This document shows, in pieces, positions 18,333 to 26,840 of a DNA stretch of 64,000 nt. The position numbers and the translations under genes are program-made. The first letter of the stretch is position 1, and every line of letters starts with the position of its first letter. The notes beneath the pieces are model-generated. The model worked only from the letters and a program-made list of their open reading frames with translations, searched no databases and was not told the origin of the DNA. Origin of the DNA: JAWPMT01 sp965267435. GTDB taxonomy: Bacteria > Bacteroidota > Bacteroidia > Cytophagales > Cyclobacteriaceae. The DNA is taken from positions 5,394,001 through 5,458,000 of the forward strand of contig OZ253960.1 of NCBI GenBank assembly GCA_965267435.1, written 5' to 3'.

Positions 18333-19187
18333 TCATCGCTGAAGCGTATCTTCAAAGAGCTTTCTCGCGGGATTTTCATACACCAGTCGAAAAACCAGTT
18401 TTTCAAACCAACTGAAATTCCCTTCCGGCAACCTCCTGTGATGCTCATCGAGCAGTGCCAATCCGGCTTGTGCATGATGCTTGAGCCAGCGATCGATGGA
18501 AGGAGTCACCACTCCGGCTCGTAACTCCTCGGGTGAAATGCTAAAGTGCTCACAATCTTCCTTCGAGATATTTACGTAGCCCGTGCGCAGATCATCTTCG
18601 ATGTCCTCAATGTTATACTCGTTGCGACAGGCTATACCCAGAGGTTCCAGGAATTCATACTTATCCGGGTCGTCATTGAATACCTTAAGCGTGGCACGGA
18701 TCGTGCCTCTGATATCCAAAAGGAAGAAATGATGATGGAGCTCATCTTTCGGGAAGATGATGTGCTTGTCCCTCCTCTTCGCATCAAACTGCAGACAATA
18801 AAGGATATCCTCAGTTTCGGCCGAGAAGTCTTCGCCGAAGCGGCGGCCTGTTTCAAGGCAATGAACCATAAGGTAGTCCACTTCGTCCTTTGGGTCCTGG
18901 GGATTGGCGGAGAATCGGATTTTGGCATTGATGTATTCCAGTCCATCGATGTAGCCATCCGGTACCTTCGCGTCTCCGTCAACGATGTCATCAAGGAACC
19001 GCATTAAGGTATAATAAGATTCCAGAAACTCGCCCCTTGTCGGCGCAAATGCCGCGTACTTAAAAACTCGGAGATACCTCAGGAAAATACGATACTTGTG
19101 CCCACGTGTCCGTAGCATGTGGTCATAGACCCGCAATCGCATGGCTCGGGGGTCGATATCGCTGGCGACATGTCGGTCAACTTCCAT
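18333..19187 (-). CDS. Squalene/phytoene-synthase-like isoprenoid synthase
   Basis: The family joins two prenyl diphosphates head to head. This 284-residue protein carries a first aspartate motif DDIVD (66-70) in the context LMRFLDDIVDGD, and a second motif DIEDD (195-199) followed by LRTGYVNIS. This is the same order and spacing as in phytoene and squalene synthases. The usual YCY-type segments between them are poorly kept, so the substrate or product may differ. It is first in a five-gene operon and divergent from the GH3 gene. No other carotenoid genes such as crtI or crtY are nearby. The superfamily call is good; the product is unknown. Confidence 0.78.
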   Translation of the reverse strand: MEVDRHVASDIDPRAMRLRVYDHMLRTRGHKYRIFLRYLRVFKYAAFAPTRGEFLESYYTLMRFLDDIVDGDAKVPDGYIDGLEYINAKIRFSANPQDPKDEVDYLMVHCLETGRRFGEDFSAETEDILYCLQFDAKRRDKHIIFPKDELHHHFFLLDIRGTIRATLKVFNDDPDKYEFLEPLGIACRNEYNIEDIEDDLRTGYVNISKEDCEHFSISPEELRAGVVTPSIDRWLKHHAQAGLALLDEHHRRLPEGNFSWFEKLVFRLVYENPARKLFEDTLQR

Positions 19188-19357
19188 GTCATCTGGGTTT
19201 GTCAGGCGATAGCCAGGTCAGGGGTTGTCGATGACATGGGGTCTGCCTTCGGTTGAACAAGCTACTAATCTTTCAACAAATTGACCTGGGAAATAATTTT
19301 TGGAATACTCGAAAGCCGCACGAATATTATGGCCCGGTCCGGTCAGATTTCTCCGAA

Positions 19358-19386
19358 TTGCAGTTCACTCTTTTTCAGTAGGTTTG
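19358..19386 (+). promoter_or_regulatory. Promoter of the GH3 gene
   Basis: TTG (19358-19360), 18 bases, and TAGGTTTG (19379-19386) fit the Bacteroidota promoter consensus. The GH3 start codon is 41 bases downstream. Confidence 0.55.
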
Positions 19387-19427
19387 GACAAGTCGTGATC
19401 AGTTACTGAGTATCTAAACCTAACCCA

Positions 19428-21470
19428 ATGAACCTGCGCTGTATCTCCCAACTCCTTCTTGTTATCCTAATTGCTCCTGTCCTTCTTTCCTCTTGCGGAC
19501 AAGCGGCGCAAGAAATCACTCAACCCACTCTTGGCTATCGATCAGCCAAGTTATTGGATGTGGACGGCCTCCAGTTCAAAGACCTCAATCGTGACGGGGA
19601 GCTCAATGCCTATGAAGATTGGCGTCTCTCTGACGAGGAACGGGCCAAGGACCTGGTTGACCGGATGTCGCTGGAGCAAAAAGCGGGGTTCATGCTTATT
19701 AGCACCACCAGAATGGAGAATGACAACGGCTTCTCCCGTGGCCCTGCCGCCGGACCGATTGGCAGCGGATTCAACGAAGAAGACATGGTCAGCGAAGTCA
19801 ATTTCTTCACCCGAAAGCCTTTAGACTATCCTATGATGGGTTCCGCAGGTACCACGAAGGGCGTGACTGAATTCCATGAACGCCACTTCATATTGAGAGC
19901 CAATACCTCGGCCCGAATTATCGCCGAGTGGGCCAACAACCTCCAGGCGCTGTGTGAGGCCGATGGCTTGGGCATACCGGCGATCGTCGCTTCTAATCCC
20001 CGGAACCATGTGACTTCTAATGCAGCGGTCGGCCTGAGTGTGGGTGAAACGGTCTTTTCTCAATGGCCTGGTGAATTAGGGCTTGCTGCGATGCGAGACA
20101 TGGAGCTGACACGGCAGTTTGCTGATATTGCTCGTCAGGAATGGGCCGCTGCAGGACTTCGAAAAGGCTATATGTACATGGCGGACCTGGCCACAGACCC
20201 ACGTTGGCAGCGTATCGAAGGTACGTTCGGAGAGGATCCACAATTAGCTGCAGACATGACTCGAGAGTTTGTATTGGGCTTCCAGGGAGAGGAACTGAGT
20301 GAGACATCGGTCGCACTGACCACCAAACATTTCCCCGGAGGTGGCGCTACGGAAAATGGACAGGACCCGCACTTCGACTGGGGAAAGCGTGAAGTATTCC
20401 CCGGAGGCAGGTTCGAAGAGAATCTCCTACCATTCAAAGCAGCAATAGAAGCGGGTACATCGGCGATTATGCCCTATTACTCCTTTCCCTATCAGACGGA
20501 ATACGAAGAGGTCGCCTATGCGTACAATAAGCGTATCTTGCGTGACGTCCTTCGAGGGCGTCTGGGATTTACCGGGATCATCAACTCCGATACGGGCCCC
20601 ATCCTCATGATGCCCTGGGGTGTCGAAGACTTGACGCCGACTGAGCGCTATAAGAAGGCGCTGGAAGCAGGGGTCAATCTATTCTCTGGTACGGCTGACC
20701 CAGCGTTGTTACTGGAGACGCTAGGCAAACATCCAGAGCTACTCCCGTTGGTAGACGAATCCGTTGAGTTGCTATTGCTAGAAAAATTCCGAATGGGCTT
20801 ATTCGAAAACCCCTACGTCGATGTGGATGCCGCCGAAGCAACGATTGGCAAAAAGGAGTTTCAGGACGCTGCCGCAGTGGCTTTAAGGAAATCGATCGTT
20901 CTGCTGAGAAATGGCCAGGTCGATTCCCCCTCGCTGCCTTTGAAAAGTGGGACTAAGGTGTACTTCGAGGCCTATCAGCAACAGCGATCCGGAGATGCAA
21001 GTCGCGTGGTGAAACCGGAAGAGAACTTCTGGAACCTTGAATTTGTGGACTCTCCGGAAGAAGCTGAAGTCGTACTTCTATGGTTATTTCCACAGACCAA
21101 GTCCTTGTTTGCTTCGGATGGGTCGCCATTGTATGTTTCACTCAGTAAATGTGGTGTCGATGTGAATTATGTCAATGAGTTGATCGGCAAGAAGCCGACT
21201 GTCTTGGCCATCAACTACACCAGCCCATGGGCCATCGATGAAGTGTATGAAGAAGGGCAGCCCAACGTCACCGGGGTCCTGGCGACGTTTGGAACGACTG
21301 CCGATGCTTTGCTCGATGTAGTAACTGGTGCCTTCAATCCCAGTGCGAAAATGCCCTTCACCACTCCCATCTCTGAAAATGCCGCGCAAAATCAGTTGTC
21401 AGACGTTCCGGGTTACGACGAAGGTCCAGACTATGCGTTGTTCAAGTTTGATGAAGGTCTGTCCTACTGA
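19428..21470 (+). CDS. Glycoside hydrolase family 3 lipoprotein (beta-glucosidase type)
   Basis: GH3 enzymes release glucose or similar sugars from beta-linked chains. This 680-residue protein has a lipoprotein signal ending in LLSSCG, so it is lipid anchored. The N-terminal TIM-barrel domain shows MSLEQKAGFML near residue 83, the KHFPGGG motif near residue 303, and the nucleophile Asp in GFTGIINSDTG (Asp near residue 388). The C-terminal alpha/beta sandwich follows from about residue 480 with KSIVLLRNG. Length is normal. Its stop codon overlaps the next start (TGATG), so it is coupled to the DUF1593 gene. Precise substrate unknown. Confidence 0.93.
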   Translation: MNLRCISQLLLVILIAPVLLSSCGQAAQEITQPTLGYRSAKLLDVDGLQFKDLNRDGELNAYEDWRLSDEERAKDLVDRMSLEQKAGFMLISTTRMENDNGFSRGPAAGPIGSGFNEEDMVSEVNFFTRKPLDYPMMGSAGTTKGVTEFHERHFILRANTSARIIAEWANNLQALCEADGLGIPAIVASNPRNHVTSNAAVGLSVGETVFSQWPGELGLAAMRDMELTRQFADIARQEWAAAGLRKGYMYMADLATDPRWQRIEGTFGEDPQLAADMTREFVLGFQGEELSETSVALTTKHFPGGGATENGQDPHFDWGKREVFPGGRFEENLLPFKAAIEAGTSAIMPYYSFPYQTEYEEVAYAYNKRILRDVLRGRLGFTGIINSDTGPILMMPWGVEDLTPTERYKKALEAGVNLFSGTADPALLLETLGKHPELLPLVDESVELLLLEKFRMGLFENPYVDVDAAEATIGKKEFQDAAAVALRKSIVLLRNGQVDSPSLPLKSGTKVYFEAYQQQRSGDASRVVKPEENFWNLEFVDSPEEAEVVLLWLFPQTKSLFASDGSPLYVSLSKCGVDVNYVNELIGKKPTVLAINYTSPWAIDEVYEEGQPNVTGVLATFGTTADALLDVVTGAFNPSAKMPFTTPISENAAQNQLSDVPGYDEGPDYALFKFDEGLSY

Positions 21471-22782
21471 TGAAATTGGAAATTCACGGAGCCCTGCCTA
21501 TTGGCTTTGTCTTGCTGTCACTTTTTCCTGGCTGTCAGCAACAAGCCGAGGCCGATGAGCCGAAACCGAGGGTCCTTATCAGTACGGACATTGGTGGAAC
21601 TGACCCGGATGACAACCAATCGATGATCCACTTACTGATGTATGCGGATAGATTGCAGATCGAAGGATTGGTTTCATCTCCCTCCTACGGGGATGGAAAT
21701 ATAAAGAGCAGATCCTGAGAGCGATCGACCTGTATGAAAAGGATCTCGCTGACCTGCGATCTTACTCTCAGGAATTCCCTGACGGCGACGTACTTCGGGA
21801 AGTGACCAAGCAAGGACGTAAAGGACGGGCCCCTTACAAGGGATATAGTACCTCCACCGAAGGATCGAATTGGATCATAGAGTGCGCCGGGCGGGATAGC
21901 GATCAACCTCTATGGGTGCTCGTATGGGGTGGATTGGAAGATGTGGCGCAGGCACTGCATGATGCGCCGGAGATCGAATCCAAAATTCGGGTGTACTGGA
22001 TCGGTGGACCCAACAAGAAATGGAGTGCCAATAGCTACGCCTACATTGCCGCGAATTTTCCGGACCTGTGGTTTATTGAGGTCAATTCCTCCTACTATGG
22101 CTTCTTCTCGCGCAATGTGACAGTGGACAGCCTGAAAAATGATAACTATTATAACTCATTCATCGGAGGAAGAGGCAGCCTTGGACGCGACTTCAGGAAT
22201 CATTACGATGGCAGGATAAAGATGGGAGATACGCCCTCGGTGTTCTATGTACTCCATGGAGACCCAAACGATCCGCAAGGCGAGAGTTGGGGTGGTAGCT
22301 TCGAACCCACGCGTCGGAGCTCGAGGATCGTATTTGACAGGAACACCACCCTGGAAGATACCGTCACGGTTTGCTCCGTAGTGGAGTTTCACTTTCAAGG
22401 ACCAGAGGTTGATATTTCGACTGACTCGGCGTGCTTTACCATGACCGTTCAAGCAGGCATTGGTGAGCAAAAATGGGAGGGCTATTATTTGGGAGAGGGA
22501 GAATATGCTATCAAATATGCCCCGAAGCAGACAGAAGCACTTTCCTACACCATTTCCTCTGATATCCCCGGATTCCCGGTACATTCGGGTGAAATGATGG
22601 TGGACAATCTATGGCCAGGCCAACCCAGATCTACCGATTACCTACTGGGAGCCAACTGGTACACAGACAAGGGTGATGCTGCGCTTTACGATGGTACTCG
22701 CCAAGGCGCTATTACTGTTTTGAAGTACCGCAATGACGCCCTGCTCGATTGGGCTGAGCGATGGCAATCCCTCAAGAACTGA
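21470..22782 (+). pseudogene. DUF1593 (nucleoside-hydrolase-like) lipoprotein gene with a frameshift
   Basis: The first part (21470-21718) has a lipoprotein signal (LFPGC) and the nucleoside-hydrolase-like start VLISTDIGGTDPDDNQS. It then runs into a stop. The matching continuation lies in another frame, from about 21697 (KYKEQILRAIDLYEKDL) to 22782, and ends with the C-terminal beta domain usual in DUF1593 proteins. Adding one A in the run at 21697-21699 would join both parts into a protein of about 437 residues. Either the gene is recently inactivated or this is a sequencing error in a short A-run. Family members are thought to act on sugar-linked substrates, and the coupling with GH3 fits. 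Confidence 0.85.
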
Positions 22783-22796
22783 CCGGAAAAGACAGA

Positions 22797-24563
22797 TCAG
22801 GCTGGGTCCTTTGAAGCTGTCCGTAATACGACCAAACCAGCAATAGCCGCGACCGTCGACGCAAGCAAAACGCTCACCTTGGCGGCCGATAATAGCTCCC
22901 CGCTAAAGGCACTCGAAGCCACGACGATAGACATGGTGAAACCAACCCCAGCAAGGGCGGCCCCACCGAAGAGTAGTCGCCAGCTGATGTCGCTGGAAAG
23001 TTGTGCTACATTCAGTTTTGAGGCGATCCAGCACACACCCACGATTCCCAGCGGTTTGCCGACTGCGAGTCCCAGGATAATGCCAAGATTCCCTGGTGCA
23101 CCGAGGTCTAAATCCATCCCCGACAACAGAATGCCTGTGTTGAAGAAGGCAAAAAGCGGCAGAATGAAGAAGTTCACGACCCGCTCCAGGTTGTGCTGGA
23201 GGTGGTCGCTCGGTTCGATCAATCGCTCAATGGCATTGCGAATGACTCGCAGAGATCCAAAGCCGATGTTCTTCTGCTCGTTCGTGGGGTCCTTAATTTT
23301 GTGAATTTCCTTGTCAAAGACGATGGCCGTCTGTTCTGCGATCTTCGTCAGATCCGTTCCTCCTCTCACTGGGATGAGTACCGCAGTAATCACACCGGCG
23401 AGTGTTGCATGCAGGCCACTCTGGAAAATGCAAAACCAGAGTAAAGTGCCAAGCCCCATGTAGGCTTCTATGTTGTAAATCCGGCGTTTGTTGAGGAAAT
23501 ACATGATGGCTATGACCACTATCGCCGCGATAAAAGGCATCAAGTGAAAACCATGTCCATAGAACAGGGCGATCACCACAATTGCTCCCAGATCATCCGC
23601 CACCGCCAGTGCAGAGATGAATATTTTCAGCGATAGAGGCACACGTTTGCCGAGCAACGCCATTAAACCCAGAGTGAAGGCAATATCTGTCGCCATAGGA
23701 ATACCCCAGCCATTACTCGTGCTAGCCCCGATGTTAACAATGGCGAAGATCCCCGCAGGTACCACCATGCCGCCTACAGCCCCAATCACTGGCATAGCCG
23801 CGCGTTTCATATCCGAGAGTTCACCATCGAGAATCTCCTTTTTGATCTCCAGGCCGATCAACAGGAAAAAGATGGCCATCAGGAAATCGTTGATCCAAAT
23901 CTCTAAAGGGTGCATCAATTGGAACTCTCCTATGGCCACACCTATTGTCGTATGTCGCCAATGCTCGTAAGTTTCGTGGAAACCGAAGTTCACCATCACC
24001 AAAGCAGCCACAGTAGCGAGTATTAAGACCGCAGCGGCTGATGCCCCCCATTCAAAGAAGCTTTCGATGGCTAAGGTGATTTGCTTCCCGCCTCGCTTCT
24101 TGATGGCATCGAAGAGCGAGTAGTCGTCCCATGCCCCGTGATACGCGACACCATCTATCGTCAGACCAGGGAAAACTACTAATCCTGATTGCTTGGACGC
24201 AGCAATATCTTCCTCAATCCTCTTGGTCGTTGCAGTACTGTGGAAGTCTTTAACAAATTGATCCAATTGTAGCCCAAAGTCCTTTGCAAGGCTCATCATG
24301 GACTCTTCGGTAAACTCACTGTCACTACCTGAAACTGTCTGATAGATGTCCTCTGCTTTTCCTTGCTTTTCGGCCGCGACGACCGCCTTTGCTGCGAGTA
24401 GCGCGGATGGGTTTTCTTCCAGGTTGGGGCAATACCTGTATTTGAGCTCGACGGCATCGCCTAGCTTTTCCAGGGACTTTACGAGTGACTGAGAAGATTC
24501 ACGAGAGACTTTGCGCTTGAGATCGCGATATCCTTCGAGGAGTACAGGATTGTTTTCTGCCAT
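22797..24563 (-). CDS. nhaA: Na+/H+ antiporter NhaA with N-terminal thioredoxin-like domain
   Basis: NhaA exchanges Na+ for H+ across the inner membrane for pH and salt control. In this 588-residue protein, residues 175-580 form the multi-helix NhaA core, with MATDIAFTLGLMALLG and the paired aspartates in ALAVADDLGAIVV. Residues 1-160 resemble the DsbA-like domain fused to some NhaA proteins, from the NPSALLAAKAVVAAEKQGK stretch through VVFPGLTIDGVAYHG. The first strand with the CxxC redox motif is missing, leaving a single Cys in YRYCPN. The domain is therefore unlikely to be a dithiol oxidoreductase. Transcribed alone; it is convergent with the DUF1593 gene. Confidence 0.92.
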   Translation of the reverse strand: MAENNPVLLEGYRDLKRKVSRESSQSLVKSLEKLGDAVELKYRYCPNLEENPSALLAAKAVVAAEKQGKAEDIYQTVSGSDSEFTEESMMSLAKDFGLQLDQFVKDFHSTATTKRIEEDIAASKQSGLVVFPGLTIDGVAYHGAWDDYSLFDAIKKRGGKQITLAIESFFEWGASAAAVLILATVAALVMVNFGFHETYEHWRHTTIGVAIGEFQLMHPLEIWINDFLMAIFFLLIGLEIKKEILDGELSDMKRAAMPVIGAVGGMVVPAGIFAIVNIGASTSNGWGIPMATDIAFTLGLMALLGKRVPLSLKIFISALAVADDLGAIVVIALFYGHGFHLMPFIAAIVVIAIMYFLNKRRIYNIEAYMGLGTLLWFCIFQSGLHATLAGVITAVLIPVRGGTDLTKIAEQTAIVFDKEIHKIKDPTNEQKNIGFGSLRVIRNAIERLIEPSDHLQHNLERVVNFFILPLFAFFNTGILLSGMDLDLGAPGNLGIILGLAVGKPLGIVGVCWIASKLNVAQLSSDISWRLLFGGAALAGVGFTMSIVVASSAFSGELLSAAKVSVLLASTVAAIAGLVVLRTASKDPA

Positions 24564-24707
24564 GGTTTGGTCTGGGTTTCGTCCACCGATCGGGCTAAGA
24601 GCCTTTACGGATCATCTGAGAAAATTAATGGCATTTTACCACAAGGTGGCAATGTGTAGATGATGAAAGTAAGATATAAGTTCGACCCGCGCCTTGTGGT
24701 GAACTGA

Positions 24708-25931
24708 TTAGCGACTTTGAATCAAAGCGATTAGGCGATCTACGCAGTCTCTGACGAAGGCTGGATCTTCCGCATTTTCCTCGCGTTCTATGACCTCAAT
24801 GCTGTCAGGTAGGCCTTCCTTTAACCTGTTGAAAAAGGCCGCGTCCGATTCCCGATCCTCAAGCACACCGCCGTCATACGAGTACCGGCCTACCCCACCT
24901 TTGGGGATCATGAAATAAGCCTTTTCGCGATTATCCTTCAATCGGGAGATGATGTCGTCAGCCACCCGGACGATTTCCTCCTTGTTCAGTCGTGGCACAA
25001 AGACTACGGGGCTGTGAAATACATGTTGATGATCTTTCCACTCATCGGGCACTTCATTAGGGTGGACGAGGATGCCAAGATGTTCAGCACCACCTGGGAC
25101 CAGCACCTGCGGCAGTCCCAGCTTTCCAGCCACAGATAACCTTTCCGGACCGCCAGCTCGAAGTACCTTCCAGACATCATCAGCGATTTCACCCATGGCA
25201 TAATCAAAGACGGCTCCGATGATGCCCTCTTTCATCATTTGCTCCATGGCGCGCCCACCGGATCCTACCGCATGAAACACAATCACTTCATAACCGGCGT
25301 CCTCAATGTACTTGATCGCTTGCATGGCACCGGTCGTGAGCACCCCAAGGTTGGACATACCGATAAGTGGCTTGTCAGATTTTTCGACCTCAAACTTCGT
25401 TTGCACATCCGCCATACCACAAGCTGCTGCGGCAGCATTGGCCAATATCTTTCGGGTGAATGGGTTGAGCTTGAGGATATCGCTCACTGAAAACATCATG
25501 GTGATGTCCTTGATCCCCACAAATTCTGACGTGTCTCCAGAGGCGATGGTGGACACCATGATTTTTGGGAAGCCGTAGGGCAGCGCCTGCATGATGTCAC
25601 AACACGTGGAGGTACCCTGCGTGCCTCCCAGACCAAGGACGGCATGCACCTCATCTTTGCTGATCCGTTGTTTTAAGATCTCGATGGCCCCTTTGACGAC
25701 GAATGGATTGGCTTTTTCTCTCGTGGGGTTGGATAGCAATTCATCGTAATTGCCACCGCCAAACGAAATCACCTGGTCTCTACTGAAGTCTGCGGTGATA
25801 CCCGCTTCACCAACAACACCGATGTCTATCAATAGGCTCTTATGGCCTAATGCCTCAATTTGTTGTTTCAGAAAACCAGCTTCCTGGTCCTTGGTATCTA
25901 GTGTGACAAGAAGGGCAACTGTCTTTGACAT
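24708..25931 (-). CDS. Tm-1-like ATP-binding protein (UPF0261)
   Basis: This 407-residue protein matches the UPF0261/Tm-1-like family: an N-terminal VALLVTLDTKDQEAGFLKQQ, the GGGNYDELL segment, LGLGGTQGTST (about residues 99-109), and the later GSGGRAMEQM and VPGGAEHLG blocks. The tomato Tm-1 protein joins this domain to a TIM-barrel domain of the type encoded by the next gene upstream. The biochemical function in bacteria is not settled. It is the last gene of a seven-gene operon, 30 bases after the PEP-hydrolase-like gene. Cytoplasmic. Confidence 0.88.
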   Translation of the reverse strand: MSKTVALLVTLDTKDQEAGFLKQQIEALGHKSLLIDIGVVGEAGITADFSRDQVISFGGGNYDELLSNPTREKANPFVVKGAIEILKQRISKDEVHAVLGLGGTQGTSTCCDIMQALPYGFPKIMVSTIASGDTSEFVGIKDITMMFSVSDILKLNPFTRKILANAAAAACGMADVQTKFEVEKSDKPLIGMSNLGVLTTGAMQAIKYIEDAGYEVIVFHAVGSGGRAMEQMMKEGIIGAVFDYAMGEIADDVWKVLRAGGPERLSVAGKLGLPQVLVPGGAEHLGILVHPNEVPDEWKDHQHVFHSPVVFVPRLNKEEIVRVADDIISRLKDNREKAYFMIPKGGVGRYSYDGGVLEDRESDAAFFNRLKEGLPDSIEVIEREENAEDPAFVRDCVDRLIALIQSR

Positions 25932-25961
25932 CGGTTTGGGTTTGGGTTTACATAAACTTAA

Positions 25962-26822
25962 TCACTTACTCGGAAAAGTAAGCCGGGCAAATTCCTGGGC
26001 CGTGGAGAGCACCGCTCTTTCTATCGGCAGACGCTCAGTCGAGGATCCGGTCCAGAATCCATCGCATGACGTGTTGTTTAACATGAACTGGGCGTCCGTG
26101 GGATTTTCCATCGCCGCACCATGTGCAATGAGCAATACATCAGGCTTGATTTTTCTCAATTGCTGATTGGCCTCTTCGGTGCGGGCCGCTGTCTCTTCAA
26201 TCGTTTCCCCAGAGTCATAGCCAGACATTCCTCCCTTTGTGGTGCCTGCATGGAAGCAGAAGATATCGGGCTGAGCTTCCTCAACAATTCTGACACTGTC
26301 TTCCATGTTGAACGCCAATCCGATGGAAACCATATCCATTTCCTTGACCAGCTTGAGGAATTCAATCTCATTGTCGAGCGTGATACCACTCTTGGTCAAC
26401 ACCCTGAAGATCTCACTGTCTTTGTCTACGTAGCTGATAGACGGGCCTATGTTGGACGCCGAGTGGACGCCCATGCGCTTGCAATCATCCAACACCATTC
26501 GCATGTCCTTCAGCGGATCATTCGCATTGAGGCAAGCGCAGACAAAAGAGTCTCCTTTGATAGCCGGCATGATGTCCTCACGGGTGTAGTCCATGGTCTG
26601 TTTGTTGGAATCCAGAATGGGCCAAAGCATGGACATCGTTCCCATGCCATTGGCTCTCAGCCGGGCTCCGGAAAAGGTATTGATGCAATCCACACCGGCC
26701 TGTTCCAACAGCTTTGCCACCAGACCGCTGCCGGCGCTCGCTATAAAAATGGGCTTATTGTCAGCTACTTTCTTTTGCAGTTTTCCGAGTATTTCTGCTC
26801 TCGAGGTTTGAGGTACAATCAT
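25962..26822 (-). CDS. PEP-hydrolase/TIM-barrel family protein (Tm-1 C-terminal type)
   Basis: This 286-residue protein resembles the PEP_hydrolase family (PF09370), TIM-barrel proteins related to isocitrate lyase/PEP mutase and to the C-terminal half of tomato Tm-1. Visible blocks are KPIFIASAGSGLVAKLLEQ near residue 23, FVCACLNANDPLKDM near residue 98, and CFHAGTTKGGMSGYDSGET near residue 190. It sits between the aldolase/dehydrogenase gene and the UPF0261 gene, and the pair is a conserved neighbourhood. It may cleave or hydrolyse a C-C bonded acid, but no substrate is established. Confidence 0.87.
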   Translation of the reverse strand: MIVPQTSRAEILGKLQKKVADNKPIFIASAGSGLVAKLLEQAGVDCINTFSGARLRANGMGTMSMLWPILDSNKQTMDYTREDIMPAIKGDSFVCACLNANDPLKDMRMVLDDCKRMGVHSASNIGPSISYVDKDSEIFRVLTKSGITLDNEIEFLKLVKEMDMVSIGLAFNMEDSVRIVEEAQPDIFCFHAGTTKGGMSGYDSGETIEETAARTEEANQQLRKIKPDVLLIAHGAAMENPTDAQFMLNNTSCDGFWTGSSTERLPIERAVLSTAQEFARLTFPSK

Positions 26823-26840
26823 TGATTTTTTATTGAATTC

